Positions 32,110-39,500 of a stretch of 64,000 nucleotides of DNA are shown here, piece by piece. The translations under genes and the position numbers were made by a program. The notes below the pieces were generated by a model. That model was not told the DNA's origin. It saw only the letters and a list, made by a program, of their open reading frames with translations, and did no database searches. Source of the stretch: Geminicoccaceae bacterium (GTDB lineage Bacteria; Pseudomonadota; Alphaproteobacteria; Geminicoccales; Geminicoccaceae). Within the stretch, counting starts at the first letter, position 1. Each line of letters starts with the position of its first letter. The DNA lies in contig JACKIN010000016.1 of the NCBI GenBank assembly GCA_020638495.1, forward strand, positions 1 to 64,000, read 5' to 3'.

Positions 32110-33003
32110 ATGCGGATCGTCGACGCCCACCACCACCTCTGGGACCGCGACCTGCATCCCTATCCCTGGCTGGCAAAGCCGGTCCGGTCACCCGCCATCG
32201 GCGACACCACCCCGCTCTGCCGCAACTACCTGCTCGCCGACTTCAGGGCCGACGCCGCCGGGCTGGAGCTCGTGAAGTCCGTCCACCTGCAGGCCGAGAT
32301 CGCGCCCGAGCTCGCCGTCCTGGAGACGCGCTGGCTGCAGGCCATCGCCGACGCCCCGGGCTCGGGCGGCTTCCCGCACGGCATCGTCGCCTTCGCCGAC
32401 CTCGCCGGCCCCGATGTGGACAAGGTGCTGGAGGCGCACGGCGCTTTCGCCAACATGCGCGGCATCCGCCAGATCCTGAACCGCCACAGCGATCCGGCCC
32501 TGAACGCCGCCAGCGCCGACTACCTGAACGACGCAGCCTGGCAGCGCGGCTACGCGCGGCTGGCGAAGCACGGCTACGCCTTCGACCTCCAGCTCTACTG
32601 GCCACAAATGGCCGCCGCCGCCGACCTCGCCGCCCGGCACCCCGACATCCCGGTGATCCTCAACCACACCGGCATGCCCCGCGAGCGCGATCCGGATGGC
32701 ATCGAGGGCTGGCGCCAGGGCCTGCGCCAACTCGCCCGATGCCCCAATGTCAGCGCCAAGATCTCCGGCCTCGGCATGGTCGACCACCACTGGACCGAGG
32801 ATTCCATCCGCCCCTTCGTCCTCGACACCATCGACATCTTCGGCCCCGATCGCTGCCTCTTCGCCAGCAACTTCCCGGTGGATCGCCTGTATTCGGACTA
32901 TGCGACCGTGTGGCGGGCCTATGACGGCATCACGAAGGATTTCAGCGCTGACGAGCGGGCGGCGCTGTTCCACGACAATGCGGTGCGGGTTTATCGGCTT
33001 TAG
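32110..33003 (+). CDS. Amidohydrolase family 2 (L-fuconolactonase/PDC hydrolase-like)
   Basis: A 297-residue TIM-barrel metal-dependent hydrolase of the COG3618 group. It starts VDAHHHLWDRDLHPYPWL, the typical HxH metal motif, continues with GVRGIRQ-like MRGIRQILN, VILNHTGMP and KISGLG, and ends with the family aspartate region CLFASNFPVDRLYSDY. Members hydrolyse sugar lactones (L-fucono-1,5-lactone, L-rhamnono-lactone) or 2-pyrone-4,6-dicarboxylate. In this operon it most simply opens the lactone made by the aldo/keto reductase. Start ATG 32110 is chosen because HHHLW lies at residues 7-11, as in relatives. Confidence 0.83.
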   Translation: MRIVDAHHHLWDRDLHPYPWLAKPVRSPAIGDTTPLCRNYLLADFRADAAGLELVKSVHLQAEIAPELAVLETRWLQAIADAPGSGGFPHGIVAFADLAGPDVDKVLEAHGAFANMRGIRQILNRHSDPALNAASADYLNDAAWQRGYARLAKHGYAFDLQLYWPQMAAAADLAARHPDIPVILNHTGMPRERDPDGIEGWRQGLRQLARCPNVSAKISGLGMVDHHWTEDSIRPFVLDTIDIFGPDRCLFASNFPVDRLYSDYATVWRAYDGITKDFSADERAALFHDNAVRVYRL

Positions 33004-33158
33004 GCAGGGGCAGGCTCCCAGATCATTGACCACGTATGGTGGGCCCGCCCAACTCAGCGCCAAGTCCTGCCCGGTCTGTAGACAGGCGCACGAAAGTGTC
33101 CTCCAATCGAGATCGGTCGGATCGATCCGCGGGGCCTCGGCTTGCGACAAGTGGAATG

Positions 33159-33575
33159 TCAATCGAAGATGCCGAGTGGTCTGGTCCTTATCTCCTTGGC
33201 CTTCCCGTCCGGCCCGTAGACGACGACCATCTCGTACTTGCTGCCTTGGAGGGCCTCGGCCGGAGTGCCCACGACTTCCCAGAGGCCGAAGGTCACCACA
33301 TCCATGCCGGCATTGAGCACGGCGCGGCCCGCCGAAGGCTCGTTGCCGAACTCGTACTCGTAGGTGCAGGAAGTGCTCCCGTCGGCAAGCGATTCGATGG
33401 TCTTGGGTGGACCGACCTCGCTCTCGATCAGGGTCTTGTCGGAGCCGACCTGGCAGACCGCGAGATTGGGCGACTCCTTGCCGGCAGCGGCCATGCCGAC
33501 CGAGCAGGCGGAGAGCGCGACCATGCTGCCCGCGAGGCACCCCGCCAATGCGAGAGGCCCGAGCCATCGGTTCAT
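33159..33575 (-). CDS. Small outer-membrane-type lipoprotein, hypothetical
   Basis: A 138-residue lipoprotein: MNRWLGPLALAGCLAGSMVA followed by lipobox LSAC, giving a lipidated cysteine at about residue 24. The mature part has two more cysteines (AVCQVG, TSCTYEYEFG) and a BamE/SmpA-like flavour (ESEVGPPKTIESLADGST and a terminal VVVYGPDGKAKEI strand), so it may be a remote member of that fold. GGAAGAGGAG precedes ATG 33575. It lies 79 bases downstream of another small lipoprotein gene of similar architecture on the same strand. Function not recognised. Confidence 0.65.
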   Translation of the reverse strand: MNRWLGPLALAGCLAGSMVALSACSVGMAAAGKESPNLAVCQVGSDKTLIESEVGPPKTIESLADGSTSCTYEYEFGNEPSAGRAVLNAGMDVVTFGLWEVVGTPAEALQGSKYEMVVVYGPDGKAKEIRTRPLGIFD

Positions 33576-33654
33576 TGCCGCTCCTCTTCCTCTCACGAGC
33601 CGTTTCGCGGTCGCTGGGCAGGGCGAGCCATGCAATCCTGCCGAAGGGACCGGC

Positions 33655-34290
33655 TCAGGTCGTGGCCGACTCGAACTTGTAGTCCCGCACGATGCCATCG
33701 GCGTCGAGCTCGATGAAGAGACGCTTCGTCCCATGGTGCATCTCGCCAGAGAAGAAACCGATCTCAACCTGAACTTGCTGGTACGAATAGACCAGCGCCC
33801 TGACGGTCGGTTGCTCGACGAAGGGAGGGCCGAACTCACCGTTGGGGCGACCGAGTAGTGCCCGGACATCCGCCTCGGTGCTCACGCCCTTGGTGATCAT
33901 CGACCGCTTGGTCTCGTCGAAGCTCGTGTGATCTGCGGGATATGAACTGACGAATTCGTAGCCGACGAGTACCCGGTCCACAAAGAAGAAAGCGAGCGAG
34001 CGAACCGGCGTAATACCGCCGACCAACGCTTCCTCATTGCTGCTATATGTGTAGATCAGCTTATTGACTGTTACTCCATTCTTGTCCTCCGTGCCGGTCG
34101 AGAGCGGCTGGCCATATTGGCTCATAACTTGCGACTCGGTGGTCGATCCAATCGCCAGTGAGCCGTCGCTCGGGCGGGCGAAATCCCGACCGGCACTTAC
34201 GGTGCAGCCAGCGATCACGCTGGCCAGCAATAAAATGGCCGGCCAACTCCACACACGACCAAGCCTCTTCAAGTCCGCACGAACAGGCAT
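33655..34290 (-). CDS. BamE/SmpA-like lipoprotein, hypothetical
   Basis: A 211-residue lipoprotein with signal peptide ending ASVIAGC (lipobox IAGC). Two BamE-like units are suggested: GSTTESQVMSQYGQPLSTGTE near residues 48-68 and GVSTEADVRALLGRPNGEFG near 135-155, each followed by strands such as LIYTYSS and ALVYSYQQVQVEIGFFSG. A strong GGGGGA ribosome site precedes ATG 34290. Upstream lie TATAAT and a perfect FNR/FixK-type box at class II spacing with no -35 hexamer, so the gene should respond to oxygen limitation. Base composition is lower in GC than its neighbours. Function not recognised beyond an envelope location. Confidence 0.7.
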   Translation of the reverse strand: MPVRADLKRLGRVWSWPAILLLASVIAGCTVSAGRDFARPSDGSLAIGSTTESQVMSQYGQPLSTGTEDKNGVTVNKLIYTYSSNEEALVGGITPVRSLAFFFVDRVLVGYEFVSSYPADHTSFDETKRSMITKGVSTEADVRALLGRPNGEFGPPFVEQPTVRALVYSYQQVQVEIGFFSGEMHHGTKRLFIELDADGIVRDYKFESATT

Positions 34291-34317
34291 TTGCTGATCC
34301 CCCTGGCGTTTGCGGTC

Positions 34318-34323
34318 ATTATA
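34318..34323 (-). promoter_or_regulatory. -10 hexamer TATAAT of the BamE-like lipoprotein gene
   Basis: A consensus -10 on the minus strand predicting a transcription start near 34311 and a leader of about 20 bases to ATG 34290. No -35 match exists 16-18 bases upstream. Instead an FNR-type box is centred about 40.5 bases from the predicted start, the class II activator position. Confidence 0.55.
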
Positions 34324-34344
34324 ATTTTCTTGAATTCAATCACC

Positions 34345-34358
34345 TTGATCTGCATCAA
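34345..34358. promoter_or_regulatory. FNR/FixK-family binding site TTGAT-N4-ATCAA
   Basis: TTGAT (34345-34349), CTGC, ATCAA (34354-34358) is a perfect FNR/FnrL/FixK/Anr consensus site, a motif with low chance frequency in 70% GC DNA. It lies between the BamE-like lipoprotein gene (minus) and the small cupin gene (plus, ATG 34475). Its spacing to the minus-strand -10 fits activation of the lipoprotein gene. Confidence 0.7.
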
Positions 34359-34474
34359 GCGGCTACAACCCGACCATCGGGTGGATGGCGCTGCGTTTCA
34401 GCACGATGGCCGGGTCCCAGAGTCAGCGCACTGGCCCCGATCGCCCGATACACCAGCCTAACCGGAGAAAAGCC

Positions 34475-34840
34475 ATGAATCGCCAGCCCGCCGTCCTCCA
34501 GCGCAGCGACTGGGCGACCGACGAGCGGCTCTGGCGCGGCAGATTCGAGGGCAGGGAGCTCGGCACAGGCGTCACCGTCCTCTTCTTCGCCAGCGAGAAG
34601 ATGGGGGCGGGGCCGGTGCTGCATGTGCATCCTTACGACGAGGTCTTCATCGTCCGGGTTGGCCGAGCCCTCTTCACGCTGGGCAGCGAGACGGTCACCG
34701 CCGAGGCGGGCCAGATCCTGCTCTGCCCCGCGCATGTGCCGCACAAGTTCGCCAATCTCGGCCCCGGTCTGCTCGAGACGACCGACATCCACCTCAGCGA
34801 TCGCCTGATCCAGACCGACCTGCCCGACCCGCAAGCGTGA
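34475..34840 (+). CDS. Small cupin-domain protein
   Basis: A 121-residue single cupin. Metal-binding positions are visible in GPVLHVHPYDEVFIVRVGRALFTLG (H-x-H, then E) and in CPAHVPHKFANLG (second cupin motif histidine). It ends with a short tail after LSDRLIQTDL. Single-domain cupins of this type are mostly of unknown function; some are isomerases or sensor-like. GGAG lies 7 bases before ATG 34475. It stands alone, about 117 bases downstream of an FNR-type box and with 180 bases to the next gene. Confidence 0.75.
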   Translation: MNRQPAVLQRSDWATDERLWRGRFEGRELGTGVTVLFFASEKMGAGPVLHVHPYDEVFIVRVGRALFTLGSETVTAEAGQILLCPAHVPHKFANLGPGLLETTDIHLSDRLIQTDLPDPQA

Positions 34841-34965
34841 CGTGCGCCGCGGGCGGGAGGTCCTTTGGTGTCCGTCGCGGATCGAGGGCACACTTGCACG
34901 AATGAAGACGGCGGCAGGTGTGCCAGGGCAAAGGGGGCCGGACCCGGCCCGCTTTCACGCCGACG

Positions 34966-34994
34966 TTGACACGCTAGGGGCGATAAATTAGGCA
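34966..34994 (+). promoter_or_regulatory. Candidate promoter of the molybdopterin-fold/GGDEF-EAL pair
   Basis: Consensus TTGACA (34966-34971), 17 bases, then TAGGCA (34989-34994), within an unusually AT-rich patch (GATAAATTAGG). The predicted start is about 20 bases before the GTG at 35021. The -10 match is weak. Confidence 0.35.
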
Positions 34995-35020
34995 CTGCGC
35001 ACAATCAAAGGGTGTAGATC

Positions 35021-35602
35021 GTGGTGGAGCACGCTGCACATCCAGACGCGCCTTTGAGTTGCTTGTCCGACCGGCCGTCACTTTGCTGGAGCCGGCGCGC
35101 GGCTCTCGTGCTCGCGGTGACGGCCGTGGCGGGAATGTCGAGCGGCACCGAGGCGAGCGATCTGGAACCGCCAGGCGCCGAGGTCATCCTGACGGCGAAG
35201 GGTCTGCTGGGGCGGACCAATGTCGGCGACGAAGCCCGTCTGGACCGGCAGCTCCTCGAGAGCTTCGGCAAGGCGACGCTGACGACCTGGACGCCGTGGA
35301 CGGAAGGCGAGGTCGAGTTCGAGGGGCTGCCGCTACGCTCGCTGGTCACGGGCCTGCAGGCCGGCGGCACCGCCATGCTGCTGCGAGCGCTCAATGATTA
35401 CCATGTGGTGATCCCGATGTCGGAGGCGCGCGACTACGACCTGCTGATCGCCTGGCGCGCCGACGGCGTCGACCTGACGCGGCGCGACCGGGGGCCCTTG
35501 TGGATCATCTACCCCTGGTCGTCTCACCCCGACCTCGACCGGCGCGTCACCAGCCAACGCGCGATATGGCAACTATATGAACTAGAGTTTTATGAGGACT
35601 AG
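35021..35602 (+). CDS. Exported SUOX/YedY-fold (oxidoreductase molybdopterin-binding) protein lacking the Mo-ligand cysteine
   Basis: A 193-residue exported protein. The N-terminus has arginines (CWSRRAAL) and a hydrophobic stretch ending SSGTEAS, a likely signal peptide or anchor. The mature part resembles the oxidoreductase molybdopterin-binding fold: VILTAKGLLG, FEGLPLRSLVTGL, LRALNDYHVVIPMSEARDYDLLIAWRADG and GPLWIIYPWSSHPDL. No cysteine remains after the signal region, so the Mo-coordinating cysteine of true enzymes is missing, pointing to a binding or sensing role. GTG start with AAAGGGTG upstream. Its last 11 bases overlap the GGDEF/EAL gene, the usual partner of this family. Confidence 0.7.
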   Translation: MVEHAAHPDAPLSCLSDRPSLCWSRRAALVLAVTAVAGMSSGTEASDLEPPGAEVILTAKGLLGRTNVGDEARLDRQLLESFGKATLTTWTPWTEGEVEFEGLPLRSLVTGLQAGGTAMLLRALNDYHVVIPMSEARDYDLLIAWRADGVDLTRRDRGPLWIIYPWSSHPDLDRRVTSQRAIWQLYELEFYED

Positions 35603-37547
35603 TTGGCGTGACCTGGCGATAGGTTTTCTTGTTTTTTCCGTATTTGTCACGTTCACATCCATCATTTTTATCAATTTCGAACGGCTGCGGCTGGGCAACG
35701 CGGCGATCTTGCGATCGGGCGCGGAATCCCTGTGGTCGACGCACGAGATCGAGATCGAGCTGCTTCGCCTGTTGAAGGCCATGCATCGTTTCCAGGCACC
35801 GGATCCGGGCGTGGATCTGGAAGCGCTGCGCCTCAGGCTCGACATTCTCTGGAGCCGGCTGCCTCCGCTGCTCGAGGGGCGGGATGCGGCGCAACTCAGG
35901 GAGGCCAGCGATGTGGAGACGCTCGGCGCCCGATTGAGCGCCGCGTTGCAGGAGATTTCCGACATCCTGGACGCGCCCAGCGTCGATGCCGCTGCCTACG
36001 CCCGGGCCATGGCGGGGCTCGAGGCGTTCGCCACGCCGATCCGCGAGCTGAGCCTGGTCGCCCTGCATCAAACGAGCCAGGGCCATGCCGAGCTGCAGCG
36101 GCGTCTGGACGACATCTACACGGCCATCCTGATGGCGTCCTGCGGGCTCGGGCTCGGCACGCTCGGCCTGATCACGCTCCTGGTCTTCCAGTTGGGCCGA
36201 TCACAGAAGCTGCTCGACCTGAAGGAGCGGGCCAACGCGCAGATCGAGCATCTGGCGCACCACGACGTGCTGACCGGCCTGCCCAACCGTCGGCTGTTCA
36301 ACGATCGCCTGGCGCAGTCCCTGGCTGCCGCGGCTCGCCGCTCGAGCGGGGTCGGCCTGCACTTCATCGACGTCGACAATTTCAAGGCGATCAACGACAC
36401 CTTCGGGCACATGGCCGGTGACCAGGTGCTGCAGGAGGCGGCCAGGCGCATGGCGGCGACGATGCGCGAGGTCGACACGCTGGCCCGCATCGCCGGTGAC
36501 GAGTTCGCGGCCATCCAGATCGACGTCGCGACAGCGGACGGCGTCGTGGAGCTGAGCGAACGGCTGATCAGGGCTTTCGAGCAGCCGTTCGACGTCGCCG
36601 GCAACGATCTGCAGGCGAGCATCAGCATCGGCTCCACGCTCTTTCCCGATGATGGCCGCACGACCGAGCGCCTCCTCTCCAATGCGGACGTCGCCCTGCA
36701 TCGGGCGAAGCAGAACGGCCGGCGGCAAGGTGCGCTCTTCGACGAAGTGATGATGGAGAAGGAGGCGAGACGACGCCGCCTGGGCGTCCGTCTGGAGCAG
36801 GCCCGGGAGCATGGCGAGCTCTCGATCCGCTATCAGCCCAAGTTCGCCACCGCCGACGGGCGCCTCATGGGGTTCGAGGCGCTGATCCGCTGGGATCGAT
36901 CTCCCCATGTCGAGGTCAGCCCGACCGAGTTCATCCCCATCGCCGAGAGCAACGGCTCGATCGTGCCGATCGGCGACTGGGTGCTGTGGACGGCCTGCCG
37001 TGACCTGGCGGGCTCGGCGGCGCGCCATCGGCCCGACGTGACGCTCGCGATCAACCTCTCGCCGGTGCAGATCCAGAAGGAAGACTGCTTTCGCCGTTTC
37101 CTCAAGATCGTCGAATCCCTGGATTTCGACCCGCGCCGGCTGGAGTTCGAGATCACGGAAACGAGCCTCTTCAACGCCGACACGAGCACCCTCGCGAACA
37201 TCAGGGACCTGCACGACGTGGGTGCCCGGATCTGCCTCGACGACTTCGGCACGGGCTACTCCAGCCTCTCGCACCTGCAGGCGCTTCCCCTGAATTCCAT
37301 GAAGCTGGATCGCGGCTTCGTGGCGCGCCTGGACGATCACCGGACGCAATGCATCTGCGAAGGCATCACCGCGCTGGGTCACCGCCTCGGCCTGGAGATC
37401 GTGGGCGAGGGTGCCGAGACGGAATGGCAGTACAACGAGCTGGTGCGCATGGGCTGCGACCAGGTTCAGGGCTACTATCTCGGCCGGCCGATGCCCATCG
37501 AGGAGCTGGACGGCTTCATGGCCAGGCTTGCGCGGGCCCCGGCGTGA
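35592..37547 (+). CDS. Membrane-bound diguanylate cyclase/phosphodiesterase (GGDEF-EAL)
   Basis: A 651-residue c-di-GMP enzyme. Helix 1 (LAIGFLVFSVFVTFTSIIF, about residues 8-26) and helix 2 (about 178-200) bracket a helical periplasmic sensor domain of roughly 150 residues. The GGDEF domain follows a short linker (HHDVLTGLPNRRLFNDRL), with active-site AGDEF at 301-305 in place of GGDEF and an RxxD inhibitory site (REVD) five residues before it. The EAL domain begins at E429-A-L and contains ETSLFN and LDDFGTGYSSLSHLQALPLN, so catalytic acidic residues are present. Both activities are plausible. The overlap with the upstream molybdopterin-fold protein suggests that the latter signals to this sensor domain. 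Confidence 0.9.
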   Translation: MRTSWRDLAIGFLVFSVFVTFTSIIFINFERLRLGNAAILRSGAESLWSTHEIEIELLRLLKAMHRFQAPDPGVDLEALRLRLDILWSRLPPLLEGRDAAQLREASDVETLGARLSAALQEISDILDAPSVDAAAYARAMAGLEAFATPIRELSLVALHQTSQGHAELQRRLDDIYTAILMASCGLGLGTLGLITLLVFQLGRSQKLLDLKERANAQIEHLAHHDVLTGLPNRRLFNDRLAQSLAAAARRSSGVGLHFIDVDNFKAINDTFGHMAGDQVLQEAARRMAATMREVDTLARIAGDEFAAIQIDVATADGVVELSERLIRAFEQPFDVAGNDLQASISIGSTLFPDDGRTTERLLSNADVALHRAKQNGRRQGALFDEVMMEKEARRRRLGVRLEQAREHGELSIRYQPKFATADGRLMGFEALIRWDRSPHVEVSPTEFIPIAESNGSIVPIGDWVLWTACRDLAGSAARHRPDVTLAINLSPVQIQKEDCFRRFLKIVESLDFDPRRLEFEITETSLFNADTSTLANIRDLHDVGARICLDDFGTGYSSLSHLQALPLNSMKLDRGFVARLDDHRTQCICEGITALGHRLGLEIVGEGAETEWQYNELVRMGCDQVQGYYLGRPMPIEELDGFMARLARAPA

Positions 37548-37618
37548 ACGCTGCGCCCGGTCGGTCGGTCGTTCGGTGGGTCGAGCGACGCGGGTACACA
37601 GGAGCGAAAGGAAAAGTC

Positions 37619-38014
37619 ATGAAAATCCAGAGAAGCGGGGCCACGCCATCCGTGACGCCGCCCGCCGAGAACTTCACCGGCAAGGTCCGCTTCGACGCGC
37701 CGTTCGGCGGCAGCGGCGAGGGCCAGGTCGGCGGTGCGGCGGTCACCTTCGAGCCCGGTGCGCGCACCGCCTGGCACACCCATCCCTTCGGCCAGACCCT
37801 GATCGTCACCGCCGGCCTCGGCTGGGCGCAACGCGAGGGCGGGCCGAAGGAGGAGATCCGGCCGGGCGACATCGTCTGGTTCGAGCCGGGCGAGAAGCAC
37901 TGGCACGGCGGCACGGCGACCACCGCCATGACGCACATCGCCATCGCCCTGGCCAAGGACGGGTCGCGCGCCACCTGGCTCGAGAAGGTCTCCGACGCGG
38001 ACTATCTCGGCTGA
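37619..38014 (+). CDS. Cupin, (R)-mandelonitrile lyase/carboxymuconolactone-associated type
   Basis: A 131-residue cupin with the metal site in TAWHTHPFGQTLIVTAGLGW (H-x-H, Q) and in PGEKHWHGGTATTAMTHIAI. This pattern is shared with small Mn-dependent cupins annotated as (R)-mandelonitrile lyase or quercetinase-like proteins that often accompany carboxymuconolactone decarboxylases. AAAGGAAAAG precedes ATG 37619. It is a single gene, convergent with the sulfatase operon 16 bases away. The short GGTC-type tandem stretch upstream (about 37558-37583) is probably incidental. No substrate can be assigned. Confidence 0.8.
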   Translation: MKIQRSGATPSVTPPAENFTGKVRFDAPFGGSGEGQVGGAAVTFEPGARTAWHTHPFGQTLIVTAGLGWAQREGGPKEEIRPGDIVWFEPGEKHWHGGTATTAMTHIAIALAKDGSRATWLEKVSDADYLG

Positions 38015-38030
38015 CTTCCCCGGCGGCCGG

Positions 38031-39500
38031 CTAGCCGAGCGCGGCCTTCTCCCCGGGCGGCGGGGTGGCGCCGAAGGAGCCGCGGGCGAGCACCGCCTCG
38101 ACACCCCCGTGGCGCTCGATGATGGCCGCCTGGTCGGCCTTGGCCCTGGCGTCCGTGGCCTCGGGATCGAGCATGGCGCGCAGCTCCCGCTCGAACCCGG
38201 CGAGCGTCGTGGCATGGGCGGCGTCGGAGGCGAGGTCGGTGAGCTCTTCCGGGTCGGCCTCGAGGTCGAAGAGCTGCGCCGGGTAGCCGGCATAGTGCAC
38301 GTATTTCCATTTGTCCCGGCGGAGCATGTAGGCGCCGCTCACGGCACCGGCCGCGTGATACTCGCCGAAGACGGTGCGCTCGCGGTCGTCTTGTGCCAGC
38401 CGGAAGAGGCTCTGGCCCGGCAGGTCGCGGTCGGCCGGGTCGGAGGCGACGCCGACGGCGTCGAGGATGGTCGGGAAGAAGTCGATCATGGAGACCGGTG
38501 TCCGCACCACCTCGCCGGCGGCGATGCCGGGGCCGCTCATCAAAAGCGGGATATGCGCCGACTCCTCGTAGAAGTTCGATTTCTGCCAGAGTCCGCGGAC
38601 CCCCAGATTGTCGCCGTGGTCGGAGAGGTAGACGAGCCTGGTGCTCTGGCCGAGGCCGGCGCGCTCGATGGCGTCCCTGACCAGGCCCAGGTGGTGATCG
38701 ACGAAGCTGCAGAGGCCGAAATAGGCGGCGGTGGCGATCCGGCGCTTGTCGTCGTCGAAGAAGGTGTCGGTGATGTAGGCCTTGCGGAGCTCGTCGAACC
38801 AGGGATGGCGGGGCCAGTCCTCGGGCCGGCAGGCCTTGGGCAAGGGCAGGCTCTCCGGCGGGTACATGGCGAAGAATTCCTCGGGTGCGATCAGCGGGAA
38901 GTGCGGGGCGACGAAGCCGATCTGCAGCACCCAGGGCTCGTCGAGCCCCGGCGCCTCGTTCTCCAGCCAGCTCACCGCCTCCCTGGCGATGGCCCGGTCG
39001 TAGCGGGTGTAGCTGGATTCGCCGGCGCCGATCTCGTCGGCCACGACATGGCTCTTGCGCCGGGGCGCCAGAGGGGCCGTCTGGCGCATGGCGCCCTGCA
39101 GGTCGCCGATGCCGGCTACCGCGTGCATGGGGATGCGCTGCTCGTCGAAGCCGGCATCGACCTCGTCGTCCCGGTAGTGCAGCTTGCCGATCGAGACCAC
39201 GGGCCGGCCCGCCGCCTGCAATCGGTGGCCCCAGGTGGGCGGCGTGCCGGCATAGGGGCTGGCATTGCACCAGCAGCCCGTCTGGTGCGGGTAGCGGCCG
39301 GTGGCGAAGGCGGCGCGGGCCGGCATGCAGATCGGGCTGTTGGTGTAGGCGTTGGCGTAGCGTGTGCCCGTGGCGGCGAGCCGGTCGATGTTCGGGGTCC
39401 TGACGATGGGGTGGCCGTGGCAGCCGGTATATTGCGCGGCATGCTCGTCCGAGAGCACGATCACGAGGTTGGCGGGCTTCGGGCTGGCTGGGCTCGTCAT
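38031..39500 (-). CDS. Cytosolic sulfatase (formylglycine-dependent)
   Basis: A 489-residue alkaline-phosphatase-superfamily sulfatase. The N-terminal metal site is NLVIVLSDEHAAQYTGCHG, the modification signature CMPARAAFATGRYPHQTG carries C-x-P-x-R whose cysteine becomes formylglycine, and further metal ligands lie in LVYLSDHGDNLGVRGLWQKSNFYEES. No signal peptide is present, so the enzyme should work in the cytosol on an imported sulfate ester, as choline sulfatases and some sugar sulfatases do. It is the last gene of a nine-gene operon containing an importer and sugar-acid enzymes. Start ATG 39500 overlaps the preceding stop. The maturation enzyme is not in the window. Confidence 0.87.
   Translation of the reverse strand: MTSPASPKPANLVIVLSDEHAAQYTGCHGHPIVRTPNIDRLAATGTRYANAYTNSPICMPARAAFATGRYPHQTGCWCNASPYAGTPPTWGHRLQAAGRPVVSIGKLHYRDDEVDAGFDEQRIPMHAVAGIGDLQGAMRQTAPLAPRRKSHVVADEIGAGESSYTRYDRAIAREAVSWLENEAPGLDEPWVLQIGFVAPHFPLIAPEEFFAMYPPESLPLPKACRPEDWPRHPWFDELRKAYITDTFFDDDKRRIATAAYFGLCSFVDHHLGLVRDAIERAGLGQSTRLVYLSDHGDNLGVRGLWQKSNFYEESAHIPLLMSGPGIAAGEVVRTPVSMIDFFPTILDAVGVASDPADRDLPGQSLFRLAQDDRERTVFGEYHAAGAVSGAYMLRRDKWKYVHYAGYPAQLFDLEADPEELTDLASDAAHATTLAGFERELRAMLDPEATDARAKADQAAIIERHGGVEAVLARGSFGATPPPGEKAALG

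Noticed and set aside
33004..33158. Intergenic stretch between the amidohydrolase and the small lipoprotein genes examined for RNA genes or terminators.
   Set aside because: No tRNA-like cloverleaf, no stem with T tract and no conserved protein fragment could be seen.
34320..34325. Plus-strand TATAAT as a promoter for the small cupin at 34475.
   Set aside because: The match arises from the symmetric ATTATAATT; no -35 is spaced 16-18 bases upstream, and the FNR box lies downstream of it, wrong for plus-strand activation.
37558..37583. Short GGTC-type tandem repeat before the cupin at 37619.
   Set aside because: Only about four imperfect 4-base units; no protein or RNA feature depends on it, and such runs are frequent in GC-rich DNA.
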